DNA of 64,000 nt from Agelaius tricolor (taxonomy: Eukaryota; Chordata; Aves; Passeriformes; Icteridae): the NCBI GenBank assembly GCA_023055355.1, contig JALJCS010000010.1, forward strand, positions 19,669,001 to 19,733,000, read 5' to 3'. A program made the position numbers and the translations under genes. Positions within the stretch are counted from its first letter, which is position 1, and the number at the start of each line of letters is the position of its first letter. Below are positions 39,801 to 52,700 of this stretch, piece after piece. The notes beneath the pieces were generated by a model. The model made no database searches and was not told the DNA's origin. It was given only the letters and a program-made list of their open reading frames with translations.

Positions 39801-41942
39801 CCCATAGATTGTCTTGAATGTTCAGCAACTTTGTGCTTTAAACAGGGCTAAAATCAGCTTCTCTAGGCCATGGATGCCCAAACTGGCTTTCATTAAACAA
39901 CAGAATGGTTTTGCTAGAAATAGCCCGGATCTGTTGAGACTGGTGGTGAGCAAATGCCAACAAACCCTGCTTGATCCGAGTTGAATGGGATTAAATAGTA
40001 TTTGTACTATACTAAGCATTGTGCTCTGGAGTATGCTAGTCCCACTTCCCTGAAATGATGCTGGAAAAGTGATCGCTTCATTAAGCATTCTGGTAATGAA
40101 GTAAATGATTTTTGTCTTACTGTAAAATCTAAAATTCTCCTTAAAAAATGAAGCAATGCTCCTTTTTCACTCTTGTGCATAAAACTTGTCTATCAAGAGA
40201 GAGAAAAATGTGTCAAGAGGGCACAGCCACTGAGTACTGGGAAACAAAAAGGATGTATTGAAGGGAAATGTGAGCAGAAAATGCTTCCCTCTAACTTCTA
40301 GGAAGCTAAACCAATCCTAACCGAGTAGGTTAGGATTTTGGAGTTATCTAAAGACAAAAATTATTACTTTCTTACCTTTTCCAGAATAAAATTGTCCAAA
40401 TGTCAATATTTTCCTAGTATTCTTTGTAGCAGATGTTTTCAAGATAGAAGCTCATAAAGGCTTGTGGAAGAAAAAAAAATTAGGTGGTAATGTCTTAACC
40501 CATAGTGTTCAAACAGTCTGTAATTTAATTCAAGATTTGAATATATGAGATACACAGATCTAAAATAATGTATGTAGAACTCCTTTATATATGTACACTT
40601 GAACACACACACTTCCAGGGGCAAAAGGGTAAAAAATGAGAGAAACTCTGTGTATTTCTTGCTGTTTGTCAAGCTGTGTTTTCTGCTGCTAGTGTTTCCT
40701 GATCAGCTGGGGATATCTTGATTTGTCTGTACCATCTTAGCAGCATTTTCTGTAGCAAAGCAGCTGCAGGAAGGGTGGTGTTAGGTATCTGTCTGAACCG
40801 TTCACTGGCCTGGTGAGCTGTTCTTGTTTCCATCTTTCCTAGCGTTAAACATAGCTGCTTTTGTCATGCTAAACTGATTGTAATTTGTCCTCTTCACGGG
40901 TGTAAATCTCGATGTGCTACATAGGATAAAGTTGTACAAATTGTTCTAAGCATGACAGACCACTCCTTTTTTCCTGAAGAGCAAGGCTATCCTGTGTGGG
41001 ACTGTATTACATCATAAACCTGGAGAAAATGGACTTTTAATGTCAGCTATGCAGGATATGTTGTAGTGAACATTTGGCCAAAAATACTGGATATGGTGGG
41101 CTTTAGTATGGCTCTCTAATGGTGCAGGATCATCTCTGAGAAATGTCAAAAGTAGCATGTTGTCCTCAGTGCTGCCTGCACACACCTTTACCTCAGAGCT
41201 CTTACTTTAAATCACTTTTTCTGGGTATAAGGCGAACTTAGAGCACTGCAGTGTTCATTGCCTTCCATGAGAGCACAAATTAGACTTTGTCTGTCCTGGA
41301 GGTGTCATTGTGCGTGTTACTGCACTGATACAGTTGAACTAATGAAAATCTTTGGTAAATCTGCTGCTGTGTCACACCCTCGCTGCGGGCGCTGCAGCCA
41401 GGACACGCTCCCCTCCCAAATGAGAAATGATGCAGGAGGCAGACGTTTTAGAAGAAATGAAGTTAAACTCCAGCTCTTTTCTAATGAGATTTGATCTTCT
41501 GTGTTTCATTCTAGGGAACCATGTAGAGTGTTGGGAGTCATTTAGAAGACTTTGGGAATGTCATTTGTAGTCTCATACATGCTACACGCAGTCTCATTAC
41601 AATCCAAAGAAAATTGGTTTGCATGTTGTAGCATGCAGACCAAGCAGAGTTTGTTCGCTGGTGCTCTGTAGAAAAGCCCTATGTAGAGAAGTTTTGCCAA
41701 CATTATACACTGCTGTCTTCTGGTCTGTCAGTTCTGTGCAATGTTGATATTTATAAAACTTCTGGACAGATTTTCAGCTTGTGCAGATGAATGCAGAACC
41801 ACCGGATGAGAGTGAAACTAGGCCGATATGTGCAAGTGCTGAAAAGTGACAACTCCTTACATAATGAGTCTGATGGTTTTAAAAGTTTCTACTGATCTTG
41901 CTCATGCTTTAAAACTGTATTGCTATTGTAATAATACCTGGC

Positions 41943-41998
41943 TGCTTCTGTACAATTTGGTGGTTTTGCCTGCTTCTGTTCAGTTTGGTAGCTTTGCC
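41943..41998 (+). repeat. 28-bp imperfect tandem duplication
   Basis: Two adjacent 28-bp units (41943-41970 and 41971-41998) begin TGCTTCTGT and end TTTGCC. They differ at four positions, so this copy is older than the near-perfect duplications near 6 kb. Confidence 0.85.
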
Positions 41999-42050
41999 AT
42001 GGAGGTGAATCACATTTATGTCCATAGCAAATTACAAGTTCAGTGTTAGA

Positions 42051-42094
42051 CTATATATATAAAAATAATAATAAATATATAAATAACAAATATT

Positions 42095-42128
<34 letters not shown>

Positions 42129-42135
42129 TGTGTGT
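42051..42135. repeat. Compound microsatellite: AT/AAT, A17, (AT)8, GTGTGTGT
   Basis: An AT- and AAT-rich stretch leads into 17 consecutive A (42095-42111), then alternating AT to about 42127, then a short GT stretch. It is probably polymorphic and hard to assemble. The poly(A) could be the tail of a lost retroposon, but no body is recognisable to its left. Confidence 0.9.
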
Positions 42136-45100
42136 GTATGCACCACTTGCAGCAACACAGTCTCATTCATGGACTCCATGACTGTCAAAATACCATGACA
42201 AATTAGCACAAACTCCTAGCTCAGTTGACAGTTCATCTTTTGCTGAAATAATTGTAAAATTATCTTATGCTTCCCTTTTTCTTGATTGTAAAAGGCAGTG
42301 GCGTATGAAGCCTGATGAATTTAACACTGTTAGTATGTCTTGAATTTGGTATGTACTTTTTTAGTTATACCTGAGACTTGCTTTAATCCTTTACCAGCAA
42401 TGTTGTGCATGTCCTGTTTCAGTGAGCTGGTTATAATGACTTGTATCTGCTGCATTTTATCATATTGCAGAATATAAAAACCATAAGGACACATCTTGAA
42501 ATTTCAGAATTGAGGAGCAAACAGATGAATGGAACTTTCAATCCAGCACAGGTCATGCTGACCTCAATTCTATGGCAAATACTGTGAAAGGCTATGGAAA
42601 TAATTGCAGTGGAGCAACTAGGAAGGACAGTGGTGCTCTGTGTCTGCTTTCCTTTTCTTCAGCTCATGGAGGAATCATTTATTCCCATGGAAAGTGGTGC
42701 AAGATGCTATTCTCATTAACGTTGGTTCAAATGTTACTTGACACGGGCACATAACAAGCTGCTGAGCAGCAGAATGGGACCTTCTTGGTATCAAAATGAC
42801 AGTAACCTTTGTGTTGCACTCAGGCAGTGTATCTACACCAGCTTGTTCTTTCCTGATTACGTTAGTTAGGCCTGAAGACAGAAAAGGAAAAAACATTTGC
42901 AAAGTGAGTAGGAAGGACAAAATATCTAAAGTGATCTGTACTTGGAAGTATGAATTGTGCAGCTCAAAGAGCCTTTTGGGGGGGGCATCAAGATTCAGTC
43001 TTGATGATGAAGTCATATAAAAGTGGCTTTTTCTACCCTTTTTTTGTCTGATGTGCCACCTTTCCAACAGCTAGAGATGCTGGCTGTGGTGAAGAGGGTG
43101 TGGTCTCTCAGGGAGATGAGGATTTAGGAATGCAGAAGAAAGGACCAGAGCCAGCTGCCTCATCTCTTCCATCGATGTTGTCAAAGGAAGCAGCAGGAAT
43201 AGACTGGGCTACCTATTAAATACTTGTGTAATGGCCTTACCAGGAGGAACATACATTCTCTTCTTTGGAAAAGAACAGAGGGATTCACAGTAACAGTGCT
43301 GCTGCTAGGCTGGGTGCAGTATGTTGCCCATAAGGAATCAGCAATCATAGACAAAGGGATTTTGATAGGAATTGACTCCCTCATGCACGGTCGGGCACAA
43401 GTTCTTTAATTTATTTAACTTGAATAAACAGAAAATGACATAGCGGATCCCATGTGAGCCAAAAGAGCCATCTGTGGTCTAACCCTGTGACAAACAGTAT
43501 AGCAATAATTCCAATGCCACCAACAATGTGGAGTTTGCCAGAAAAGCAGATGCTTCTTTTGACATGCATCTTCAATACAGTGCCATTCCTATCCTATAAT
43601 TGCTGTCTATGGAGGGAGGGTGGATAGGATAGCCAGATGAGCAGAATGGTGACATTGTAGTTTTTGGGGGAAAAGCCAACAGTTTGGAAAATAATAAAAA
43701 AGGACAAAGAAGTATAAAAATAATTTTAAAGAAGCTGCAAAATTCTCCTCTGTGCATCATGAAATCTGTGACACTTCTTAAGTAAGAGACAATACTTGCA
43801 TGGATTTATCAGAAATCTAAAGTCTAATACAGTATGAAAGAAGAATAAATAATACTTCAGAAACTTCTGTGCAGTTTTAAACTTTTTTTTTAAAAAAGTG
43901 CTTTTCTTCCTCCATTATTTTAAAGAACTAAAAAATGGCCAAACATTCTTAACATGCTTTTTTGTTTGTTTTATTGCTGTACTGTCAGCTTTTGTAATAC
44001 AAATATTCAGGCAGTTCTTGAATAAGCCAAAATATCTGTATATATACTCTGCTACTTTACAGATTTAGCAGGATTAACCTCCAAAATACAGTGATGGACG
44101 GCATCCGTAATAGTTAAGAGATGGCATATTTACTGCTTTATGAAATTAAAACTGTAGCTACCTACAACCATAAAAAGGATCCATTTTAAACATCACAAAC
44201 AGAAGCTATTGAAAGTAGCACGTTTTTGATCACATGGAAAATTGTCTATGGCCCTGTTTGTTGGCACTGGAAGTAAAAGTTCACAACAGATAATGACAAA
44301 GAAATTGAACAGCAGTAGAACTGGAGATTAACATTCTTCTAATGAGAGTCTGTCCTCTGAACAGAAGTAACTGCCTTACGTGGTGCAGAAGTTTCACTGC
44401 CAGAGCTTATTTCTGTGGGATTTACTTAGAGAAATGGTTACCTGCTCTCTTGTATTTTCCTACAAGGGAGCCAAAAAATGTCCAGGATAAAGCCATGTCT
44501 CTCATTTTCCATACATTTAAGTCCCACTTCTTCCATTACACTGTAAGTGCAGTCAGAGAATAATATTATTTATTTTCAGATCCTAGTGAGTGACACCTGA
44601 AGAGATTTTAAATGGAGGTAGTGAGTAGGAGTTTCCTGCTTAATAAATGCTAAAGCAGAGTTCTATTTACAATGTAAAGGGACCAATATGAACCTCTTAA
44701 TGCTTATGAAGAGCTTATTGAATAATTTTTTACTTTAATTCCATGAGTACTGTCCTCTGAGCTGCCACTCAAGTGCTTGTGAGCTTGTGATTTGCAGGCT
44801 ATGATGTGACCATCTGTCATCTAGTCTGAACTACTGCATGACCCAGGAGTTTCTAAGGTAATTGCTGTTTCAGGTGAAGCATTTCTCCTATGAAGGGTAT
44901 CTTGAATGTTTCTTCTTGTGGAGAACGTTGTAAGATTTTATACCCTGCTATTAACACGTACCAAGAGATGTGTAATGCAAGAGAGGAATTTTGTATTATT
45001 TGGATTGTGTCACATATGGGACTTGCTACCTTTTAGGTGCTTACATAAGCCATCAGTATGCAACTTACACCTCTCTGAAAATGGATGTTTTCTTCTAATT

Positions 45101-48100
45101 GTAATTTGACTCCTCAGGCTGCAGCAAAAACTTCAACATAGTCTAGATATTCAGTCCTTGGTGCTTTCTGAGCAAAAGCCTTAGCTGGTTTCACTGAAGA
45201 AAATAGGCCTGTGTATGTACTAGAATCAAGAAGGAAGTTGGCAGTGAATTCTTTTGTGTCTACTGCTCAGTGAAGTGCTAACCACAAAAACATATACATG
45301 CTTTTTTGTCTGTCTGGTAGATCTTAGTACCATGCTCTCTTTCTTTGGGTACTTCAGCACCTTGACTTTCTTTTCAGATTCTTTAAATGTGGCCTAGCTG
45401 TTGAATTGCAGCTTGTTCATATTTCAGAAATTTAAGTTTTTTGCTTTAAATGTGTCTATAATTCTGTCATGGCTAGGGCACAGTAACAAGGTATTGTTTC
45501 AGGGGATTGTCCAGGAAATCCAGGTATAAAACTGAGAGGGAAGACAGATGCTGTGATTCAGGATGAGCAGGTGGAAGGGGAAAGGGAGGGTTCATGACAT
45601 CTGGAAAGGAACAGGATGTGGCCCAGTTCAGCACTCCCCTTGTTCTCCTTTGGGATAGCTTTTGTGCTGTAGTGTGGCTAGGTTTGTGTATTCTGCACTT
45701 TTTATTTGTCTCTGAACTAGGGGAATCAGTTAGTGGAGCACCAAAAAATCCTTGCCAAGGGATAGAGTCAAAGGAGTGAGTGAGTTCCTGGGAACTTTGA
45801 AGTTTTTTCATTTATCTCTGGGACTCTAAAAGAGCTCCCTGAACCAGGAGGAGTTTCTTGTGCTCATTGCTTGCTTTATTGTTACCATCTTGCCTGCCAA
45901 CTCCAAGAAAGCTTTTTTCTTGAGTAATAACAATAAAAAATTCTCCACACCCTATTCTTGGAGAAAAGAGGTCTGTTCAAAGCATCTCTGTGAGTTTTGT
46001 CATAAACTTCAGTGTGGCCAGGACTATGCTCACACTTCCTCAAGTGTCTCCATAGAAAAGATATAGATAGATTTTTGAGCTTGCTTTCATTGCTAGCAGA
46101 AGATTGCTGTTGCATTAAGCTTTAAATGTGTAATTTAAATAATACTGGTTCCATTTCCTGTCAAAATATGAAAATGTGACATTTTATAAGAAGCTGGAAT
46201 GATTTACTTCAATACTTTCTGGTTTCAGTAATTGTTGCTTTCTGGTGAGAACAGGTTCAGTCCTGCTATGTTGCCATAAAATCTGAGGAAAGGAAGCAAA
46301 ACAGCTCAGTGGGGAATGAGCTTGGGTTGTAATCAGGTGAGTCTTGAAGTGAAATTGTTAGGAGGATCTGAGTCATGACTGGGGGTTTGTGCTAGACTTT
46401 GTCTTGTTTCATTGCTGATAGAGCCACTCTTCATGAAGGCATTTTAAAAAGGAAGCTGTGAGAAGTACCTACTCATTCATGCTTTTCTGTATTTCGAGGA
46501 AGGGCTTCTTCAGATGACTCAAAAAAATGTACTAACTGCTTCCCTGGATTTTGCCAGAGACATTTTTCTTACTGGCAAATTGGTTCAAATTAGTTGAAGT
46601 ACAACAAAGAAGAAAGAGTGTTAACTAAAAACAAATATCAGAGTGAAAATAACTTTTTTTTGTATTATTAACTTCACAGATGCATGATGATATCCACCTA
46701 TGGTTTTGTTTCCTTTTAGTATGAAAAAGACTTATCTGTATTTAGAAAAACAGTTTTCATAGGACTTGGCTGTAAAATACAGGCAAGAAAAAAGGTATAA
46801 CCCTATATTTTTTTATCTTGTAAAGCTCCTGTTAAAACTTATCTATTAAGGCAAGGGGGCTTCCCTGTTCAGTAGATATGGTTTTTTTCCTTGATTACTT
46901 AATTTTCATTCTCTTTATTGCAGTCTATCATTGCTGTGATCCCAGCTGTAGTATTCTGGGCATAGTACTTTCATACCAAGATATGGAACATTTAGAGTGG
47001 GGTTTCTGGGAGAAACACAGGGCTGGATCTCCAGGTGCTCCTGGTTTGCCTGTGATTTGTAACAGGCAGAGTCTTTGCCCAATGCCAGCATCCACCCTCA
47101 GGGTCCCACATCTTCTCAGTAGCTGTTTCTGCTCCATGTGGCTGAACCACTAACACCTTAAGAAAGATGGAATAGCCTTGCATCCTCAGTATGCAGACAG
47201 CTCTGATCACAAAACACAATATCCATAGTTTCTGCCTTGTGGAGTTCACCAGTCCTTTCTGGAATGGTTCTGTTGACTCTTACAGTGTCACTATGAGATC
47301 ATGTTTTTCACCCGTGCAAGGAGAAGTTATGGGCAGTGGTTTAAAGGAGAAAAAGGGAGCAGGTATCAAGGTTTTCCTGCCTGAGGAGATTTTCAACAGA
47401 AGTGTGGAGCTTCTGAGATACTCTTTATACTGGTGTCATGCTGAAAATGCTTCGATTTGGTTGTTGAATCTTCCTGTGACAAGTGCTTACAGACTAAAGA
47501 AGAGCAATTGGAGAAGCTACCCTAAGGCAGGAGATGTGAGTAAAGCAGCAGCAAAGCTTTCAGTTTCTACTGGTTGACTCATGTCCACTGAGAATTGAAC
47601 TTGGAAAGGTCTCCAGAAATTCAGTTTTACTTGCTGTAATGTTTCAGACATGATGAGGAAAAACATGAAGCAGAATAGTGCAGGACACTCAAAATGGCAT
47701 CTCCGCTGCAGCTGTCACTTCGCTGGCTTAGAATAAGTGATCAAGGTTGAATGTTACCTTATTTAAAGAAGGGTAATAAAGCAACTGTCTTCATCCATGA
47801 GCACTCATTTCTGTTAAACACTTGGAGTTCTTCTTTCTTCTAGGGACATGATTTAATTCCAAATGAGATCCTATTTCCTAAGCTGTGCACAAAGTGTTGT
47901 AGTGTCTTGCTTCACTAGGTATGGCATCTTCTATTCTACTGAGCCCATGCTTTCATTGTACATGTAAAGCTCTCTCTAACCTAAAGTGTTAGGTAGATTA
48001 ATAAATAAACAAGCAAGACCCAATTTAACAAAAAATAAATCCAGATTTAATACTTTTCCTCACTGTTACACACATCCACAGAGAATGCATGATAATTTTT

Positions 48101-49549
48101 ATATCAGTGCCAGTTACTGAAGGTACTGCTTTCAAAATCAGGGAGGTTAGGCAAAGTCAGGCTGGGTAAGCAGGTGCTTGTAGCTTAGTCACCTGAGCAA
48201 GGCTAAGGAAACACTGCTGATGAGATTTTGATGCTATGAGATGATCCAAGTAGCAATTCTGGCTAAATCTGATAGTTAATGTAGGCTGCAATTTATGGTT
48301 TGAATTTAGAGTAGATGTGTGAGAACTTTGTTGTTAAAAGTCATGGTACTTTTCCCATTAGGAACTTTGGCTGAGTGATTAAACTCATAATTAAATGCTA
48401 GCATGTTATATAACTTTATATGCATATTTTATTGCACAAAGAGACTTAAATAGAATGCTACTGTAGTGATCATACTCTGTTTTGGGATAATGACTTGCAG
48501 TCATTGTCCAAGTTGTCTTCTGCTCATTGAAGTTCTGTTGGAATTCTGTAGTCTGAAGGCAGCAGGGGTCAATATCTCCCAACCCCCAGGTCAAGGAATT
48601 TCTTTGGGTTATTCCATTTTGGTTTGTTGTCTTTATTTTTTTTAATCTGTTGACAGCAAAGAGATTCTTCTGTTCTTAGGGAGACAATATCCTGCTCTGA
48701 CTTATTTGCAGTCCTTAAGCATAGAATGTTTTATAAGAAAGACAGAATGGCTCATATAAAATGAGTATATTCTCCAGCTGGTGTTCAGTACTTGCAGTTA
48801 TTCCCATTTGGGGTTTATATTGAGAATGAAACACAGGCAAGCAATTCACCTTGTTTTAAGGCACTTCATGGGGACTGTTCAGTCACTGAGCTTTTAGTTT
48901 TCCTAATAAGTACCTGTGGTTTTCCCATTGCTGTGGTGGGGCTGTGGAGGGCTGGAGGGAAGGTCTCACAGAGCAGGCTCCTCACAGCTGGCTCCAGAAT
49001 GGGCTGGAGAGATCATAGAGCAGATGGGCTGATTATTCTGTCACTGGCCTTTTTTGCTTAGATGTTTGTTGAAGATGACAGGAAGGAAACTGCTGTGTAA
49101 AAAGAACGATCGCTAATTACCTCTTGGAGTGAAAACTGAGGAGGAAATGGCAAACCAGTGTGACAATGGTATTTCTTGTGAACAGGAATATTGCCACAAG
49201 AAATAATGTTCTGTTGCCTATATTTATTCCTCCTGTCCTTGAGTTCTATGTTTTAATTTAAGATGCAATGATTATGAAGAAAAATTAATAAATATATTTT
49301 TATGGATGTTGCAATATTGCAGATTATTGTGAGGTCCATATAATGAAAACTTAAGAACAGCTTTTGATATGAATTTTTAGCAAAAACTACAGTTTGTAAA
49401 CCAAAACTTTTCAAATTTTATTTCAGGTTTTAGACAGAGCACTCAGTTAAGGTTTGTGAAAGTTGTTTCTAAACAAACAACCCCAAACCTTGGCCAGGTC
49501 TCCACTGCAGAATGTCTTGCCAGCAAAGCACTGTGTATCAGCCAGGGGT

Positions 49550-49860
49550 GTGGAAAAAAGTCATACATCGCCGCTGACATCAATATGTTGGCGAAAGCCC
49601 AGGTGTGGATGCAGCTGTGCAGGCAGAAGAGAGCTTTTATCGGCTTGGCTGATGTTGTTTGGGGAGGTGATGCAACTCGGCCAGCAGACAAACTCTGCTC
49701 CTGGCCCGCGCTGGCAGCGTAGGAGGCTCCGCCAGCGCAGTCACGGCATCGCGGCTGCGCTGCCAACCAACCCTTTGCAGCAAGAGAACTGGAAAAAAAG
49801 GCCCCTTTGAACAACAGAGGGACCGCTATAATTTAGTTTTTACAAGTTGTCGTCGATGAA
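49550..49860. promoter_or_regulatory. CpG-enriched patch in RBMS1 intron 1, candidate regulatory element
   Basis: About 18 CpG dinucleotides cluster here in otherwise CpG-poor intron, roughly 2.7-3.0 kb before exon 2. The patch contains a perfect 8-bp inverted repeat GCGCTGGC/GCCAGCGC (49708-49715 and 49731-49738). Overlapping open frames on both strands (88-123 codons) reflect the composition, and none has a recognised domain. It may be an internal promoter for shorter RBMS1 transcripts, an enhancer, or a relic of a GC-rich insertion. No initiation signal can be assigned. Confidence 0.35.
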
Positions 49861-52524
49861 GAACAGAGTGGAAAAAATGATTCAGATTTTAAAATTAAAG
49901 TTTTAATGTAAAAAACGTGTTTTAGTTGTATGGCTTTAAGATGTCACTGTCCCTTTAATGGCTGGCTGTCGTTAGGTTGCAGGCTTTGAGAGCTGCAGGA
50001 CACTCAGCACATGGGTTTTGTAAAGCCTTTAAGGCTTGTGAAGGTATGAGTCTCTCTGGAAGCACTGAAAAACCTTCTGTCTGTAAACTTAGGAAGACAA
50101 CTATAGTCCCATTTACATTCCCATCATGTTTGAATGTGACCACTGGCACTAGAACATCTTCATGTTTAAATAGAAGTTTAAATTTCTCAGAATGGAGTGT
50201 TTATGTTTTACAGACAGACAGAATTAGGATTCCTGCTCTCTCTACACACAGACACACATTTTCCTCTCCTGCCTTTGGCCAGCTGGTGACAAGATTTTAC
50301 AAAACTCCAGTTCTTCATAACATAGAAAAACAAAGATTTTAAGGGAAAACACTAAGAAATAAAAGCAAAACCAAACCAAAGATACTGAAAAACTTAATAG
50401 AGGCTCTTAGCCTTTCATTGTAATTTAGAAATAAACCAGTTTAGATGAAGACAGGTATTTGTATGTTGAGTTTTCTGGCAGTTGTGCGTGCGCATTTTGA
50501 AACCGTAAACAGAGCAGTTTTGCATTTGATCACTGTTTGCATTTTGAGAACTTCACTGAAGGCTTTTTGAAGAGAATTTCACTGTGCCAGACTCAGTTTC
50601 TTCTGTTGTGAAAATGTTTTGAAACTAGTTGCTCTGTCATTCCGCATTGCTTGTAACCCTAAAAATAATTGCCTGGCGTTACTGGAAGAAGAGCGGTCTG
50701 ACAGGCTGACTTGTGCTACTATTGTTAAAATCCGTCAGTGTTTCCATTGCAAACTTGGAAGGGAGCATTTAATCTTTTTCCCTGGAAGAAATTCTAGATC
50801 AGTGCTTCAATTCCAAATATAAATATTTTGGAAGAGATTTGATGTTTCTAAAAATCTTTATTAAAAACAACAAAAATCTCTAACCCTATGGCAATGAAAT
50901 ATTGATACTTAGTTTTGAAATGCTGAATGATCAGGAATGTATTTCATTCTTTTGTAATTTTCAGTTCAATTAAATTGGGCAGCAACAATGTTACTACTTA
51001 TCAATGTTGATTTTATAGCAAGTTTTGCAGTTGGCTGTTCCAGGCCATTATAGCTGCATAATAAACTTTGCAACATGCCAAATTGGAAGATTTCAAAACC
51101 TTCCTAGGGAAACACAAAAAAGAAACACATAATTACCATAAAGTATCTGATATAAGGCGTGCCTTTGTACTTTTCTCCCACTCACACTTCCATTCCAATT
51201 TCTTGAGGTTATCTCCAAAATAGTTTCACTTTTCTTGTGTGTAGTTTCATGAGTGCTCTAAACAGAGGTAAACTCTAATCCTTTCCTCTCTGCTTTCACA
51301 TTCCTGCTCCCTGCCTTGTGACAGCCAAAGCTTTTGCGTAGTGCAAAGCCCACATGTGGTGTACCAGATCAGGGAAGATCATTTTTGGGTTCAATTTGTG
51401 GCCATACAACTGTTTGTACTAATCCAAGGGAGAGGGTGGCACTAGGGTGGGAACAAGTGAGTCTACATTGACATCTCACTTTATATTCCAATTTATTTTT
51501 TCCCCCTCCTGTGCCTTTCCTCTGTATTCATGGGGCAGCTCTTTGCTATGAGTTTGTGGTGGAACCTCAGGCTTTTGCAGGAAAGGAGCCACATGCAGCC
51601 ACTTTGTCAGTGAAAACCATGGAGTCACAAGATGTTTACAGGCAACTTCAGTTCTCTAGTATTTTTTTTTAAGTATTCCTCTCTTACAACACCACAGACA
51701 GGTTCATAGTACTTTTTGTACAGTGCCCTGCTGTACTTCTCTTAATGCAAATGATTTCTCTACTGTAGATTTCCTCTAGGATGTTTTTATGTTCCATTGG
51801 GGTCTGATTGCATGGGCAATAGGGTTAGATACCTTGAGGAGTAGGTAGAAGTGCTTCTGTGCTTTTCTCCTTTTGAAACTTGGATTTTTTGCCATTATAT
51901 AGAGCCTTTTTCTTGATAATTGTGAAGTAATCCACAAATATGGAGACAGACAGCAGTATGAAAGTTCTCCCAAGGCACACCATTCATTTAAAGTATTTTC
52001 CTTAAGCTACCTATAGTCCTTGTCTATCTGTAAAAAAATAATAGCAGTATTATATGATGTACTAAAAGCCAGAAGAGATAGAAATGAGGCTTCTAATTAT
52101 TTTTGTATTTTTTGATAGTTTAAGGAAAGTGCATGGTCTTTGTGTCTGCCACAATTTGACATGTGAAACAGTCATAGTGATACAAACTTTGTACGTGCTG
52201 GAACCTAGAGGAACAATAGTTGCTATTTCATTTTCACATGAGATGAAACAATGAAGAGTGATAAAATCCTTTGAGTAATATTCAGTGGAGGTTATATATA
52301 ATTTGACCCTGTGTCATGCATCAAGTGGTGGTTGGAGATATTAGGATGTGCCTGTGAATCCTGTCCCACGTGTGGTGTGAAAGCAGTTGTATTTAAAATC
52401 CGTGGGTAATTACGAACAGGTTGAACACAGTGCTCCACAAGGTAAGCAGGCTGCTGTAGATGAGCTGATGTGCATGCTGTGATTGCTACCTGTACTTCAC
52501 TCTAACCTGCTTTTTCCTTTGCAG

Positions 52525-52700
52525 CAGTCCATTGTACCAGCCCATCCAATGGCTCCTCCTAGTCCCAGCACCACCAGCAGTAATAACAACAGTAGTAGCA
52601 GCAGCAACTCAGGATGGGATCAATTAAGTAAAACTAACCTTTACATCAGAGCACTGCCTCCAAACACCACTGATCAGGACCTGGTAAAACTATGCCAACC
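52525..52700 (+). CDS. RBMS1: RBMS1 second coding exon (linker and start of RRM1)
   Basis: The 176-bp exon encodes [19 protein letters not shown], then a Ser/Asn-rich run, then [18 protein letters not shown] and DQDLVKLCQ, ending with CC of a split proline codon (phase 2). The wording is almost that of mammalian RBMS1 and closer to it than to RBMS3, whose corresponding linker differs. LYIRAL is the RNP2 strand of RRM1; the usual residue at the Ala position is Gly. The acceptor is a pyrimidine tract ending TTTGCAG, followed at once by CAG, forming a tandem NAGNAG acceptor. The donor is GTAAGT at 52701-52706, a perfect match. Upstream phase 0 fits the exon at 26852-26914. The remaining RRM1, RRM2 and C-terminus lie beyond the window. 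Confidence 0.97.
52567..52605 (+). repeat. RBMS1: AGC/AAC/AGT codon repeat encoding the Ser/Asn run
   Basis: Trinucleotide-rich coding sequence gives STTSSNNN followed by five serines. Mixed synonymous codons (AGC, AGT, AAT, AAC) make it less prone to slippage than a pure repeat. It encodes a disordered linker ahead of RRM1. Confidence 0.85.

Larger units (their letters stand above)
26915..52524 (+). other. RBMS1: RBMS1 intron 1 (25.6 kb)
   Basis: The intron is bounded by GTAAGG and by a pyrimidine tract ending TTTGCAG. Its first part is still CpG island. The remainder is AT-rich with simple repeats, a few tandem duplications and a small CpG-rich patch at 49.55-49.86 kb. I found no exon for the MGKVWKQQMYPQY-type N-terminus inside it. 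Open frames of up to 155 codons (for example 34224-34691 minus) have no recognisable domains, overlap others on both strands, and are treated as chance. Long first introns are usual for this family. Confidence 0.85.

Noticed and set aside
42675..43409. 130-codon minus frame and adjacent + frames in intron 1
   Set aside because: I considered a pseudogene, but no family could be named and no consistent frame continues through the region.
44795..44840. Short stretch like an old CR1-type end (CATCTAGTCTGAACTACTGCATGAC)
   Set aside because: It resembles a sauropsid repeat tail, but only about 40 bp match and no flanking body is seen.
47191..47577. 128-codon + strand frame beginning with ATG
   Set aside because: No domain or similarity recognised and no promoter or splice evidence; it is kept as a chance frame in the intron.
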